Positions 1-7,816 of a stretch of 29,366 nucleotides of DNA are shown here, one piece after another. Within the stretch, counting starts at the first letter, position 1; the number at the start of each line of letters is the position of its first letter. The position numbers were made by a program, and so were the translations under genes. The DNA is from JAKAGZ01 sp964412105 (GTDB taxonomy: Bacteria; Bacteroidota; Ignavibacteria; Ignavibacteriales; Ignavibacteriaceae): assembly GCA_964412105.1 (NCBI GenBank), contig CAYPNM010000040.1, positions 1 to 29,366 on the forward strand, in the 5' to 3' direction. The notes under the pieces were generated by a model, which was not told the origin of the DNA, made no database searches, and was given only the letters and a program-made list of their open reading frames with translations.

Positions 1-15
1 AGATTTTGCCCTCAT
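1..15 (-). CDS. 5' end of a gene running off the left edge
   Basis: Only the first five codons lie in the window (ATG AGG GCA AAA TCT on the minus strand, reading MRAKS), so the product cannot be named. The call rests on a well-placed Shine-Dalgarno sequence, AAGGAG (plus-strand CTCCTT at 23-28), 7 nt upstream of the ATG at 13-15. The gene is co-oriented with the tRNA-Asp downstream of which it lies. A chance ATG behind a perfect AAGGAG is possible but unlikely in this AT-rich spacer. Confidence 0.5.
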
Positions 16-252
16 AATTTTTCTCCTTAAATAATTAATTCAAAAACAAAAACTTTCCGCATAACAAATTCTTAATTCATTTTTGTCTATAATAATAACA
101 ACTATCCGGGCGCAAGAATTCCCGCTAATATGATAGGTTTTTACTTTGACTTTCGGGATGTTTACCAGTTTGTGTGCGAAAGGTTCCCTTTTTGGCTATT
201 AAATATGAGCTTTTAAATAACCCGTACCTGATATCTGGCAGGCAATAATGAA

Positions 253-282
253 AAAGCCTTAATACGTTTGTACTAAGGCTTT
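253..282 (-). terminator. Terminator-like hairpin behind tRNA-Asp
   Basis: A perfect 9-bp stem (plus strand AAAGCCTTA at 253-261 and TAAGGCTTT at 274-282, 12-nt loop) lies 3 nt beyond the 3' end of the tRNA gene. Read on the minus strand the stem ends in TTTTT, as expected of an intrinsic terminator. It would end the tRNA transcript before the gene at the left edge. Confidence 0.6.
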
Positions 283-285
283 CTG

Positions 286-359
286 CGGGGCCGACGAGAC
301 TCGAACTCGCGACCTCCTGCGTGACAGGCAGGCGTTCTAACCAACTGAACTACGACCCC
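286..359 (-). tRNA. tRNA-Asp (GTC anticodon)
   Basis: The minus strand folds as a complete 74-nt cloverleaf. The acceptor stem is GGGGTCG paired with CGGCCCC (one T-G pair), and the discriminator is G. The anticodon stem CCTGC/GCAGG encloses the loop CTGTCAC, giving anticodon GTC for aspartate. The T arm carries TTCGAGT within GCGAG/CTCGT. The CCA end is not encoded: the bases after the discriminator read CAG. A terminator-like hairpin follows at once. The stretch from 16 to 252 beyond it holds no further gene I can support. Confidence 0.97.
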
Positions 360-433
360 GTAGTTTAAATTCTAAATAACAATCAAAAAATTCCTAAAAA
401 ATAAACAACCAAATCCTGATTTCTAACGGGAAA

Positions 434-448
434 CCTATATTTTATAGG
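434..448 (-). terminator. Weak hairpin downstream of pfkA
   Basis: A 6-bp stem (CCTATA at 434-439, TATAGG at 443-448) with a 3-nt loop lies about 70 nt past the pfkA stop. On the minus strand only TTT follows the stem, so this is a poor intrinsic terminator. It is recorded because it is the only stem I see between pfkA and the tRNA. Confidence 0.2.
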
Positions 449-517
449 AACAAAACTTAAAAAGAGAACCAAATATATAGCTTGAACCCTCTAAAATCAA
501 ATTAAAGAGCTATCATT

Positions 518-1612
518 CTAATGCCCAAATGAAATCCCAACAGCTTTAGCAGCTATTACCGCTTCAGTATCTTCTTTAACTAGTTTTTGTTTTGAAATTG
601 CTTCTTCAATTCTTACACTTTTGATACCATTTCCTTTTAAGGCAACCATTCTACCGAACTTCCTTTTTGCAGCTAGATCAATTGCGAATGCTCCGAATTT
701 TGTAGCCAGAATCCTGTCAAAGGCAGTAGGGCTGCCCCCTCTCTGCAAATGACCAAGCACGGTTACCCTGGTTTCCCTTCCCGTATTTTGCGTTATTTTC
801 TTGGCAACAACTTCACCTATGCCGCCAAGCTGTCGCGGATCATGTCTCCTTGCATCGTGACCTTTTAAAACCATCTTGCCATTCTTAGCAGTTGCACCTT
901 CTGCTACACATACGAGACTGAATCTTTTCCCCATCAACTCACGTTTTTTTATTTTGTCATAAACCTTCTCCCATGAAAAAGGAAACTCCGGAAGCAAAAT
1001 AATATCGGCACCGCCAGCCAGCCCACCATTCAATGCAATCCACCCTGCGTAACGTCCCATTACCTCCACAACCATAACCCTGTGATGTGATGAAGCTGTT
1101 GTGTGTAGCCTGTCCAGTGCCATCATAACAACATAAATAGCTGAATCGTGACCAAACGTAATATCAGTAGCTTCCAAATCGTTATCGATTGTTTTAGGCA
1201 CACCTATAATATTCATCCCCAGCTTACTCAGCTTATTGCTTATATGCATTGTACCATCACCCCCGATTGCAATTATAGCATCAAGATTCCATGCCTGGTA
1301 ATTTCTCATTGCATCTTCAGCTTTATTGACTATCGAAATCTTTCCGTTATTCTCTACGGGCCAATGAAAAGGATCCCCTTTATTGGACGAACCAAGAATA
1401 GTTCCCCCCCTGGAAAGAATCCCTGACACATCTTCATTTCGCAATTCGCGGGCTTTGCCTTCAACCAAACCTTCAAATCCATCGAATATTCCATATACGG
1501 TCATTCCATAGTCCTGTGCAGGTTTTGTAACTCCCCGGATAACGGCGTTTAAGCCCGGACAATCTCCTCCGCCTGTTAAAATTCCAATTCTTTTTACTTT
1601 TGATGTGGCCAT
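518..1612 (-). CDS. pfkA: 6-phosphofructokinase
   Basis: Phosphorylates fructose 6-phosphate to fructose 1,6-bisphosphate, the committed step of glycolysis, in the cytoplasm. The 364-residue protein shows the family motifs in order: GGGDCPGLN (14-22), GGDGT (117-121), PKTIDND (139-145, with D143 as the catalytic base position), MGR (185-187) and LGHLQRGG near residue 300. GGDCPGLN and the length fit the PFK group that contains both ATP- and pyrophosphate-dependent members. Gly120, where PPi enzymes have Asp, argues for ATP; Lys140 of PKTIDND is the residue otherwise typical of PPi enzymes. The phosphoryl donor is therefore most likely ATP, but this is inference. Last gene of a minus-strand unit, 35 nt after rnhC. 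Confidence 0.95.
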   Translation of the reverse strand: MATSKVKRIGILTGGGDCPGLNAVIRGVTKPAQDYGMTVYGIFDGFEGLVEGKARELRNEDVSGILSRGGTILGSSNKGDPFHWPVENNGKISIVNKAEDAMRNYQAWNLDAIIAIGGDGTMHISNKLSKLGMNIIGVPKTIDNDLEATDITFGHDSAIYVVMMALDRLHTTASSHHRVMVVEVMGRYAGWIALNGGLAGGADIILLPEFPFSWEKVYDKIKKRELMGKRFSLVCVAEGATAKNGKMVLKGHDARRHDPRQLGGIGEVVAKKITQNTGRETRVTVLGHLQRGGSPTAFDRILATKFGAFAIDLAAKRKFGRMVALKGNGIKSVRIEEAISKQKLVKEDTEAVIAAKAVGISFGH

Positions 1613-1647
1613 TTAATTTCCGATAAATAATTTGAAGGGTAAATTTA

Positions 1648-2559
1648 CTAAATTTTCTTGGAAGTCTTGAAATGTAATTTAGCAACACTTTTCAGGAATT
1701 CTTCACCGTAAAGGCCTTTTAACTGCCTTGCCGCTTCTTCTACCTGGCTTGAGGCTCCTTTTGGAAGCTGAAAATTCAGTTCCTTTCTCTTTTCAGCAAA
1801 CCAGTCATTAAACCTGTCTCTTGCCAGTATAGACGCTGCCGCAACCGCCGTATACCTTTCAGCATGTGTAAGTTGATGAAGAATAATATTCCTGCCTTTT
1901 TCCTGAAGAGAAATTCTTATATAACTCTCATCTCCGAATTTATCGCTTATCGCTTCAGCTACCTCCTGCTTATTAAGAATATTCTCAAGAACTTTAGCAT
2001 GCCCCCACCCTAATAGTCTGTTTACATTTCTAAAATTTTTATATAATTCATTATATTTTTCAGGATGTATTCCAACCAGGCTGTAGTGATTGTTGACTAT
2101 TTTTTTAATTTCCTTTGAAATAGTCTTGATGGCTATATCGCTTTTTATTTCTTTGCTATCCTTTACACCTGCCCTTATCAGTGCAGCAATTGATTCATTA
2201 TTAACGAACACGCCTGCAATTATAAGGGGACCGAAATAATCTCCCTTCCCGGATTCATCTGTTCCTATATAATTTTCAGGCTCTGATAATTTATCTGTAT
2301 CAGCTGTAAATAATCCGGGCCCAAATATGATTTCATGAATTCTTTGATAAAATTGACTCTCCTTATTTCCCTGTAATACAACTTTGTTGCGCTTCTTGCT
2401 GAAATATACCAGGAGCTTGAGATTAGTTTTCCCCTCACTTAATTTCACCGCATAATTATAAGGTCCCCTGCTTTTTTCGCCTGTGATTACTCCTTCCCCT
2501 TGAAAGAGTTCTATATACTCTTTTATCATTTTTTCTGCTGATTGCTCTAATGAATTCAC
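1648..2559 (-). CDS. rnhC: Ribonuclease HIII
   Basis: Cleaves the RNA strand of RNA-DNA hybrids such as R-loops and primers. At 303 residues it has the length of RNase HIII rather than the shorter HII. The first 90 or so residues fit the TBP-like N-terminal substrate-binding domain of HIII. The catalytic domain starts with IGTDESGKGDYFGPL (98-112), giving acidic residues D101 and E102. KDSK (133-136), DKFGDE (206-211) and AAASILARDRF (240-250) follow; D206 is the likely third acidic ligand. It lies 25 nt after the histidine kinase gene and 35 nt before pfkA, all in the same direction, so the three are probably cotranscribed. No functional link between them is obvious. Confidence 0.93.
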   Translation of the reverse strand: MNSLEQSAEKMIKEYIELFQGEGVITGEKSRGPYNYAVKLSEGKTNLKLLVYFSKKRNKVVLQGNKESQFYQRIHEIIFGPGLFTADTDKLSEPENYIGTDESGKGDYFGPLIIAGVFVNNESIAALIRAGVKDSKEIKSDIAIKTISKEIKKIVNNHYSLVGIHPEKYNELYKNFRNVNRLLGWGHAKVLENILNKQEVAEAISDKFGDESYIRISLQEKGRNIILHQLTHAERYTAVAAASILARDRFNDWFAEKRKELNFQLPKGASSQVEEAARQLKGLYGEEFLKSVAKLHFKTSKKI

Positions 2560-2584
2560 TTATGGATTGTTTTATGAGGAAAAA

Positions 2585-4639
2585 TTATTTACTTAAAGGA
2601 ATAGTAAAGCTGAATGTACTACCCACATTTATTTTGCTTTTTATATTCAGATTGCCGCCATTTTTTACAATAAAATCTCTTACAAGCTGCAAACCAAGGC
2701 CTGTGCCAAATTCTTTTTCCGTTCCCGGGTTGGTGAAAGGTTCACCTTCAAAAAATCTTTTTATATCTGTTTCACTCATCCCTATCCCGGAATCTTCTAT
2801 TGATATTCTTGCCATTCCTTCACCGCTCTTGCCGGTTATCGTGGCTGCCGAAATTCTTATATCACCATTTTTGTAAGTAAATTTTATAGAATTTGAAAAT
2901 ATGTTCTGTATAATTGATGTTAGCATATCGTCGTCAGCAAATACATAAAGATTTTCATTTATATCATCCAGTACATTTAACTGTTTTTTTACAATATTCC
3001 CTTTCAGAAGCTTAAGACATTCATCCACTATTTTTTTGAGCTGAAGATTTGCAGGTTTAAAGGATATCTTCCCGGTTTGGAAGCGCGAATATTGCAATAA
3101 GTTGTTTGTCATTCCATAAAGGTTTTTTGATGAATCATATATTGCCCTGATGTATTCTTTCATTTCTTCAGTCGTCAGACTATCAAATTCCTTCGTGAGA
3201 ATTTCGGAAAACCCCAGCAAGGAGTTAAAAGGACTTCTCAGATCGTGAGAGATTAATGAAAATAATCTATCTTTTGAAGAATTAAGCGTTTCAAGGTTCT
3301 TAATTAGATCTCTCCTCTCCTCTTCGAGTCTTTTCCTTTCAATGGTTCGGGAAATCGAATATGCAATTACTTCCAGAATATGTTGTTCCCTTTCTGTGTA
3401 AGTATCCTCTTTTTCATAATCCTGAACAACAAGAACTCCGATTGTTAAATCAGAAATAATTAAAGGAATGCCAAGCCAGATTGCCGATTGTGTTCCCACA
3501 ACTTCAGTCTCTCCCTTAGCAACCAGTTTATCGTCAATTTCTTTTGTTACCAGTGCAGGCTTACCAAGTCGAAGTACATATTCAGTAAGCCCCTTTCCTA
3601 GTTTTTGCGGCGGAGCGGCGGGATCATATTTATCCACCGAATAGGGAAAGGAAATCATATCGGTTGCTTTATCATAAAGAGCTATGTAGAAATTTTCAGC
3701 AGGCATCAATTTTTTAATTGAATTATGAATAAAAGTGAAAAACTCAATCATATCCGCTTCAGTATTTGAGGCCTCCAGTATTTCAGAAATAACATACTGT
3801 ATTTTTTCTTCATTTTTTTGTTCCGTTAAATCCTGACCAGAACTTAACATAAACAAAAAATTTCCTGCCTCATCTTTAAATATCTTATTGTGCCAGGCTA
3901 TATATCTTTCCTCTCCATTCTTTGTGAGTATCGGGTTTTCATGATATTCAAACTCAAATTCAGAACCTTTTTCCTGGCTAACTTTATTATAAAAGCTATA
4001 AAGGTTTTCCCTCATTTTAATTGGAACAAAATTTTCAATCCATTTTTTACCGATTATTTCTTCCCTTTCAAAGCCCAAAACATCACACGCTTTTTTATTT
4101 ATTAATTCAACTTTCCCATCTTTGTCCAGAACAAGTAATATTATCTCCGCCAGTTCTATTATTGAATTAAGTTTTTCCTTTTCATCAACTATTTCGAGCA
4201 AATATTTATTTAAGCGTGTTACATCTCGCATGAATCCGGTGTACGATATTGATCCCTTTTCCTGTTTATCTTTAAATGCAAAATTTTCCATAAGTTTCCA
4301 GTCACCGCTTTTCGATTCAATCCAGTACCTTGAAAAAAAACAGTTCTCATTATCAGACAAATTCGAGTTTAGCGCTTGGATTACTTCAGTCTGAAGCGCT
4401 TTTTCAAACCCGGACTCTTTTAATTCTTTTGATGAATATCCCGTCAACTCTTCAACCGATGGGCTGAAGTAAGAGTACTTAATAGGTGAATCACTGAACC
4501 TATAATAGATAGTGTGCGGTGTGGAAAGTAGAAGATCCTTGTTTTTTTCTATTCCAAGGATTAAATTTTTATTTGCCAAAGCAAATTGGCCGTCATTCAT
4601 TATTTCAGCTTTTTTCCACTTGATTGTAGCATACCCCAT
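2585..4639 (-). CDS. Soluble PAS-PAS-GAF sensor histidine kinase
   Basis: A 684-residue two-component sensor with no signal peptide or membrane helix, so it should sense a cytoplasmic cue. Domains in order: PAS about 40-145, PAS about 155-275 (each ending in a typical F-x-x-D-[VL]-T), GAF about 285-435, a short coiled coil (435-460), HisKA with SHDLRSPFN (464-472, phospho-acceptor H465), and HATPase with the N box around N579/N583, DSGIGM (616-621) and GTGLGL (645-650). There is no receiver domain and no response regulator gene nearby, so it is an orphan kinase. The start is uncertain: the ATG at 4637-4639 has AAGGAA 12-14 nt upstream, and Met14 is an alternative. It heads the unit containing rnhC and pfkA. 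Confidence 0.9.
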   Translation of the reverse strand: MGYATIKWKKAEIMNDGQFALANKNLILGIEKNKDLLLSTPHTIYYRFSDSPIKYSYFSPSVEELTGYSSKELKESGFEKALQTEVIQALNSNLSDNENCFFSRYWIESKSGDWKLMENFAFKDKQEKGSISYTGFMRDVTRLNKYLLEIVDEKEKLNSIIELAEIILLVLDKDGKVELINKKACDVLGFEREEIIGKKWIENFVPIKMRENLYSFYNKVSQEKGSEFEFEYHENPILTKNGEERYIAWHNKIFKDEAGNFLFMLSSGQDLTEQKNEEKIQYVISEILEASNTEADMIEFFTFIHNSIKKLMPAENFYIALYDKATDMISFPYSVDKYDPAAPPQKLGKGLTEYVLRLGKPALVTKEIDDKLVAKGETEVVGTQSAIWLGIPLIISDLTIGVLVVQDYEKEDTYTEREQHILEVIAYSISRTIERKRLEEERRDLIKNLETLNSSKDRLFSLISHDLRSPFNSLLGFSEILTKEFDSLTTEEMKEYIRAIYDSSKNLYGMTNNLLQYSRFQTGKISFKPANLQLKKIVDECLKLLKGNIVKKQLNVLDDINENLYVFADDDMLTSIIQNIFSNSIKFTYKNGDIRISAATITGKSGEGMARISIEDSGIGMSETDIKRFFEGEPFTNPGTEKEFGTGLGLQLVRDFIVKNGGNLNIKSKINVGSTFSFTIPLSK

Positions 4640-4661
4640 ATATTTATTCTAATTCCTTGTT

Positions 4662-4690
4662 AAAATAACATATACTTGTTTAATTTTCAA
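4662..4690 (-). promoter_or_regulatory. Candidate promoter of the histidine kinase unit
   Basis: On the minus strand TTGAAA (4685-4690) is separated by 17 nt from TATTTT (4662-4667). It would start transcription about 15-20 nt upstream of the annotated ATG. The spacing and hexamers match those seen before feoA and fur, which raises confidence slightly, but chance matches are common in DNA this rich in A and T. Confidence 0.3.
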
Positions 4691-4839
4691 AGCTTGCATT
4701 GAACAGATACACACCTCAAGATTTTATAATCCTATAATGACAATTTTCATTTGGTTAATTTAGCTAACTTTAATCTGTGTCAATTATCGATATAAAAAAT
4801 TTAATAATATGTTTTAATCCTTTAAATTACAGATGAAAA

Positions 4840-4947
4840 AATCTATTGGTTATTATAGCTGATAGATTGGGTTTCTTAATCACGAAAAAATTAATCTATT
4901 TTTATAACTTGACTTTCGGACAGAACAGTCTTATTTTTATATAGATT
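4840..4947. repeat. Four alternating AATCTAT elements upstream of feoA
   Basis: The 7-mer occurs as AATCTAT at 4840-4846, ATAGATT at 4862-4868, AATCTAT at 4893-4899 and ATAGATT at 4941-4947. This makes two inverted pairs, and the second pair brackets the candidate feoA promoter (4909-4937). The alternating layout looks like an operator array for a dimeric regulator. The regulator is unknown; the sequence does not match the classic Fur or DtxR/IdeR operator. Confidence 0.45.
4909..4937 (+). promoter_or_regulatory. Candidate feoAB promoter
   Basis: TTGACT (4909-4914), a 17-nt spacer and TATTTT (4932-4937) predict a start near 4944 and a leader of about 45 nt. The -35 hexamer is one base from consensus. 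The element sits inside the second AATCTAT/ATAGATT pair, so a protein bound there would overlap RNA polymerase. Confidence 0.45.
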
Positions 4948-4987
4948 AAATCTTAATAATGTAACTATCGTTTAATTCGTACAAAAA

Positions 4988-5209
4988 ATGAAGACAGCAT
5001 CTCAGTTAGAATACGGCGAAAGAGTAATTATTGATTCAATTGACGAAAAACACCCTTCATCAAGAAGGATCATAGAAATTGGATTTACACCCGGACAGGA
5101 AATTCAATTAGTCAATAAATCAATTTTTAATGATCCCCTGGCATTTTCTGTTAGAGGAACAGTTATTGCGATCAGAAAAAATGAAGCTGAATGCATTAAA
5201 GTTTCATGA
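4988..5209 (+). CDS. feoA: Ferrous iron transport protein A
   Basis: Small cytoplasmic SH3-like partner of the FeoB iron transporter. The 73 residues match FeoA in length and pattern: an N-terminal 'L..GE.V.I' strand, the central 'R..EIGFTPGQEI.L' turn, and the closing 'RGT.IAIRKNEA..I.V' strands typical of FeoA. No Shine-Dalgarno sequence precedes the ATG (ACAAAAA). Its stop overlaps the feoB start as ATGA (5206-5209), so the two are translationally coupled. It is the first gene after a long divergent regulatory region, which fits an iron-responsive operon. Confidence 0.93.
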   Translation: MKTASQLEYGERVIIDSIDEKHPSSRRIIEIGFTPGQEIQLVNKSIFNDPLAFSVRGTVIAIRKNEAECIKVS

Positions 5210-7251
5210 TTCCTAATATACTGGATAAAACTGCACTAATCACTTTAGTTGGCTCACCTAATTCCGGAAAGACAACACTCTTTAATTATTTGAGTGGTAG
5301 CAATGTAAAAACATCTAACTACCCTGGTGCAACCGTGGAATATTCTGTCTCCAGGCTGCTCGGCAAATATAATATTAATGCAAACCTGCTCGACTCTCCC
5401 GGTATTGTAAGCCTGAATCCAAACTCCCCTGATGAAAAAGTTACAGTTTCATCTTTGTTTAATCACCCACGGTTCGGAGTTCCTGACCTGATAGTGGTTA
5501 CAGCAGACTCGAGCCAGCTTACAAGACATTTATTTCTCGTAAAACAATTAATCGCATGCCGGTTTAATGTTGTTCTTGCTTTAACAATGCAGGACATTTT
5601 GCTAAAAAAAGGATTTAAAGTTTCGATTGAAAAACTGAGTGAAGAACTAAATTGTGATGTTGTTAGTATAGATGGAAGGAATGGAAATGGAGTTGATAAG
5701 CTGATCAGAGTAATTAATAAAAACTTGAAGGAAATTCTTCTGCGAGATAAAGTTATTCCTCTTCCATATGAAAAAGAAAGTGATAGACAGGAACTTATAA
5801 AAACTTATACAGAAATTGAATTAATTTCAGATAATGTTATAGAACCTGCTCCTCAGAATGGCAGGAAATTAAATCTTAAAAAAGCTAACGAACAATTACA
5901 TATTCTTAATCCTGATCCGGAAATAAAAAAGAATTGTTATGAAGTCGACCAGCGCACACTGAAGATAGATAAAATACTTTTACATAAAATCTGGGGACTT
6001 GTTGTCTTCTTCCTGATAATGGCCGTGACATTTACTTCGATCTTCTGGCTTGCACAGCCTATTATGGATCTCGTTAGTAATATTTTTGGATTCCTAGCTG
6101 ATGAAGCTCTGGTTATTTTAGGAAATAACTGGTTTGGGGATTTCATTTCTTCTGGACTTATTACCGGAATCGGATCTGTGATGGTTTTTGTCCCGCAAAT
6201 TATGATACTGTTTTTAATTCTTGGTTTACTTGAAGATACCGGTTATCTTGCAAGGGGTGCAATGTTGATCGACAGGCCTTTATCAAAAATTGGCCTCAAC
6301 GGAAAATCATTTGTTCCAATGATTTCAGGGTTTGCATGTGCAATTCCTGCAATGATGGCCGCCCGCACAATTCCTAACAAACGTGAAAGACTTTTGACAA
6401 TTTTTATAATTCCACTGCTGAGCTGCAGCGCAAGATTGCCGATATTCGCCTTGCTGCTAGCATTTTTGTTCCCTGGTCCCAAAGCATGGATTGGAGGACT
6501 TGTAATGGCAGGGATTTACATACTAAGCATTTTCAATTCTGTAGTTATTGCAGCAATCATCAATAAATTTGCAAAAAATATATTAAAGGAAACAGATAAT
6601 TCTTCATTCATACTTGAACTGCCTGCATATCGCGCCCCGAAAATAAGAGTAGTCACTAATAATATGATTTCAAGCGCAAGGGCATACCTGAGAAAGGCAG
6701 GTCCGGTAATTCTTGTATTATCAATTGCAATCTGGTTCCTGACATCATTCCCTAATTATAAACCTCCTGTAAATATGCATAATCATTCACAACAGGAAAA
6801 TTTACAACTGGAAAATTCAGAAAGATTGGCTAATTCTTACGCTGCAGATATGGGTAAATTTATCGAACCTGTAATGAGGCCGATAGGAATGGATTGGAGA
6901 GTCGGGGTCTCTCTTATTGCTGCATTTACAGCCCGCGAAGTATTTGTAAGTTCCCTTGCACTGATCTTTAAAGTAACGGACCAGAGTGAAACATTGCAGG
7001 CTTCTATGGTAAAAGCTATGAACGATGCTACAATAGGAAATACCGGTCAGAAACTTTTTACTCCTTCTACTATTATTGGACTGATCGCTTTTTTCCTTTT
7101 TGCAATGCAATGTTTGTCCACTGTTGCAGTATCAAGAAAAGAAACCGGCAGTTGGAGAATTCCGGTTTTACAATTAATATTTTTTTCGTCCCTTGCTTAT
7201 ATAATAACTTTTATTACAGTTAACGGGCTTAGAGCATTAGGAATGGCCTGA
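5206..7251 (+). CDS. feoB: Ferrous iron transporter B
   Basis: Inner-membrane Fe(II) importer with an N-terminal G-protein domain. The 681-residue protein shows G1 GSPNSGKTT (16-24), the G2 region NYPGATVE (38-45) and G3 DSPG (63-66). At the G4 position, where FeoB proteins usually have N-x-x-D, it reads TMQD (127-130); the G5 region is VSIDGRNGNG. The membrane domain starts near residue 260 and carries the two gate repeats, FVPMISGFACAIPAMMAART (369-388) and LLSCSARLPIF. A polar His/Gln-rich loop (523-545) sits between late helices. A Fur-family gene follows 86 nt downstream. Identity as FeoB is secure; nucleotide specificity is open because of the Asn-to-Thr change. Confidence 0.95.
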   Translation: MIPNILDKTALITLVGSPNSGKTTLFNYLSGSNVKTSNYPGATVEYSVSRLLGKYNINANLLDSPGIVSLNPNSPDEKVTVSSLFNHPRFGVPDLIVVTADSSQLTRHLFLVKQLIACRFNVVLALTMQDILLKKGFKVSIEKLSEELNCDVVSIDGRNGNGVDKLIRVINKNLKEILLRDKVIPLPYEKESDRQELIKTYTEIELISDNVIEPAPQNGRKLNLKKANEQLHILNPDPEIKKNCYEVDQRTLKIDKILLHKIWGLVVFFLIMAVTFTSIFWLAQPIMDLVSNIFGFLADEALVILGNNWFGDFISSGLITGIGSVMVFVPQIMILFLILGLLEDTGYLARGAMLIDRPLSKIGLNGKSFVPMISGFACAIPAMMAARTIPNKRERLLTIFIIPLLSCSARLPIFALLLAFLFPGPKAWIGGLVMAGIYILSIFNSVVIAAIINKFAKNILKETDNSSFILELPAYRAPKIRVVTNNMISSARAYLRKAGPVILVLSIAIWFLTSFPNYKPPVNMHNHSQQENLQLENSERLANSYAADMGKFIEPVMRPIGMDWRVGVSLIAAFTAREVFVSSLALIFKVTDQSETLQASMVKAMNDATIGNTGQKLFTPSTIIGLIAFFLFAMQCLSTVAVSRKETGSWRIPVLQLIFFSSLAYIITFITVNGLRALGMA

Positions 7252-7275
7252 AATTGGTTTTTGGATTTATATTTC

Positions 7276-7304
7276 TTGATATTCTAAATAAGCGTTAATA
7301 TTTT
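7276..7304 (+). promoter_or_regulatory. Candidate fur promoter
   Basis: TTGATA (7276-7281), a 17-nt spacer and TATTTT (7299-7304) lie in the feoB-fur gap and would give a leader of about 27 nt before the TTG start. The same layout occurs before feoA and the histidine kinase gene. It would let fur be expressed apart from feoAB. Confidence 0.4.
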
Positions 7305-7337
7305 AAATTATTAAATAGAAGAAACAAACTTAAAGAA

Positions 7338-7793
7338 TTGAAAAATCCTAAAGCAGCTGAAATATTTACTGATTTCCTTAAAGCAGGAAAAAACAGGATA
7401 ACACCTGAACGATTTGAAGTGATGGATGCTGCACTCGATTATGATGGCCATTTTGGAGCTGATGACCTTTACATAGTAATGAAAAACTTGAAATCCAGAG
7501 TTTCGAGAGCAACTGTCTACAAAACTCTTGAACTACTTGTTCAATGCGAACTGCTTAGCAAAAGAAATTTTGGTGAAAATATTACCCGCTATGAAAGTAA
7601 TTTCAAAAGACAAAACCACGATCACCTGATCTGTATGGATTGCGGAAGAATCGTAGAATTTGTCAATCAAAAAATCAAGAGACTTCCCGAAGAAATTAGC
7701 AGTGAATTAGGTTTTGAAGCCAGCAGTTATTCATTTAACATTTTTGCACATTGTAAGAATATCAAAACGTGTAAATATTATCACGGGAAATAA
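7338..7793 (+). CDS. fur: Fur-family metal-dependent repressor
   Basis: A 151-residue winged-helix regulator of the Fur/PerR/Zur family. The recognition helix lies in VSRATVYKTLELL (55-67). The dimer domain has HDHLICMDCG (94-103), with C99 and C102, and a second pair, C139 and C144, which together form the structural zinc site of the family. The start is inferred to be TTG at 7338: an in-frame stop lies at 7296-7298, and the next Met (residue 29) would remove the first helix of the DNA-binding domain. Placement straight after feoAB supports an iron sensor, though Zur or PerR roles cannot be excluded from sequence. The gene for an MBL-fold protein follows 23 nt later. Confidence 0.88.
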   Translation: MKNPKAAEIFTDFLKAGKNRITPERFEVMDAALDYDGHFGADDLYIVMKNLKSRVSRATVYKTLELLVQCELLSKRNFGENITRYESNFKRQNHDHLICMDCGRIVEFVNQKIKRLPEEISSELGFEASSYSFNIFAHCKNIKTCKYYHGK

Positions 7794-7816
7794 TTTCCGA
7801 TTAAAAACGGTAGGTA

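Larger units (their letters stand above)
4640..4987. other. Divergent intergenic region, kinase / feoAB
   Basis: A 348-nt gene-free, very AT-rich stretch between two divergent units. It holds a candidate promoter in each direction (4662-4690 minus, 4909-4937 plus) and four copies of the 7-mer AATCTAT in alternating orientation at 4840-4846, 4862-4868, 4893-4899 and 4941-4947. The short reading frames in it have no credible start or length. I see no classic Fur box or riboswitch-like fold. Confidence 0.7.

Noticed and set aside
4890..4987. Fur box upstream of feoA
   Set aside because: No 19-bp match to the GATAATGATAATCATTATC pattern; only the AATCTAT elements stand out.
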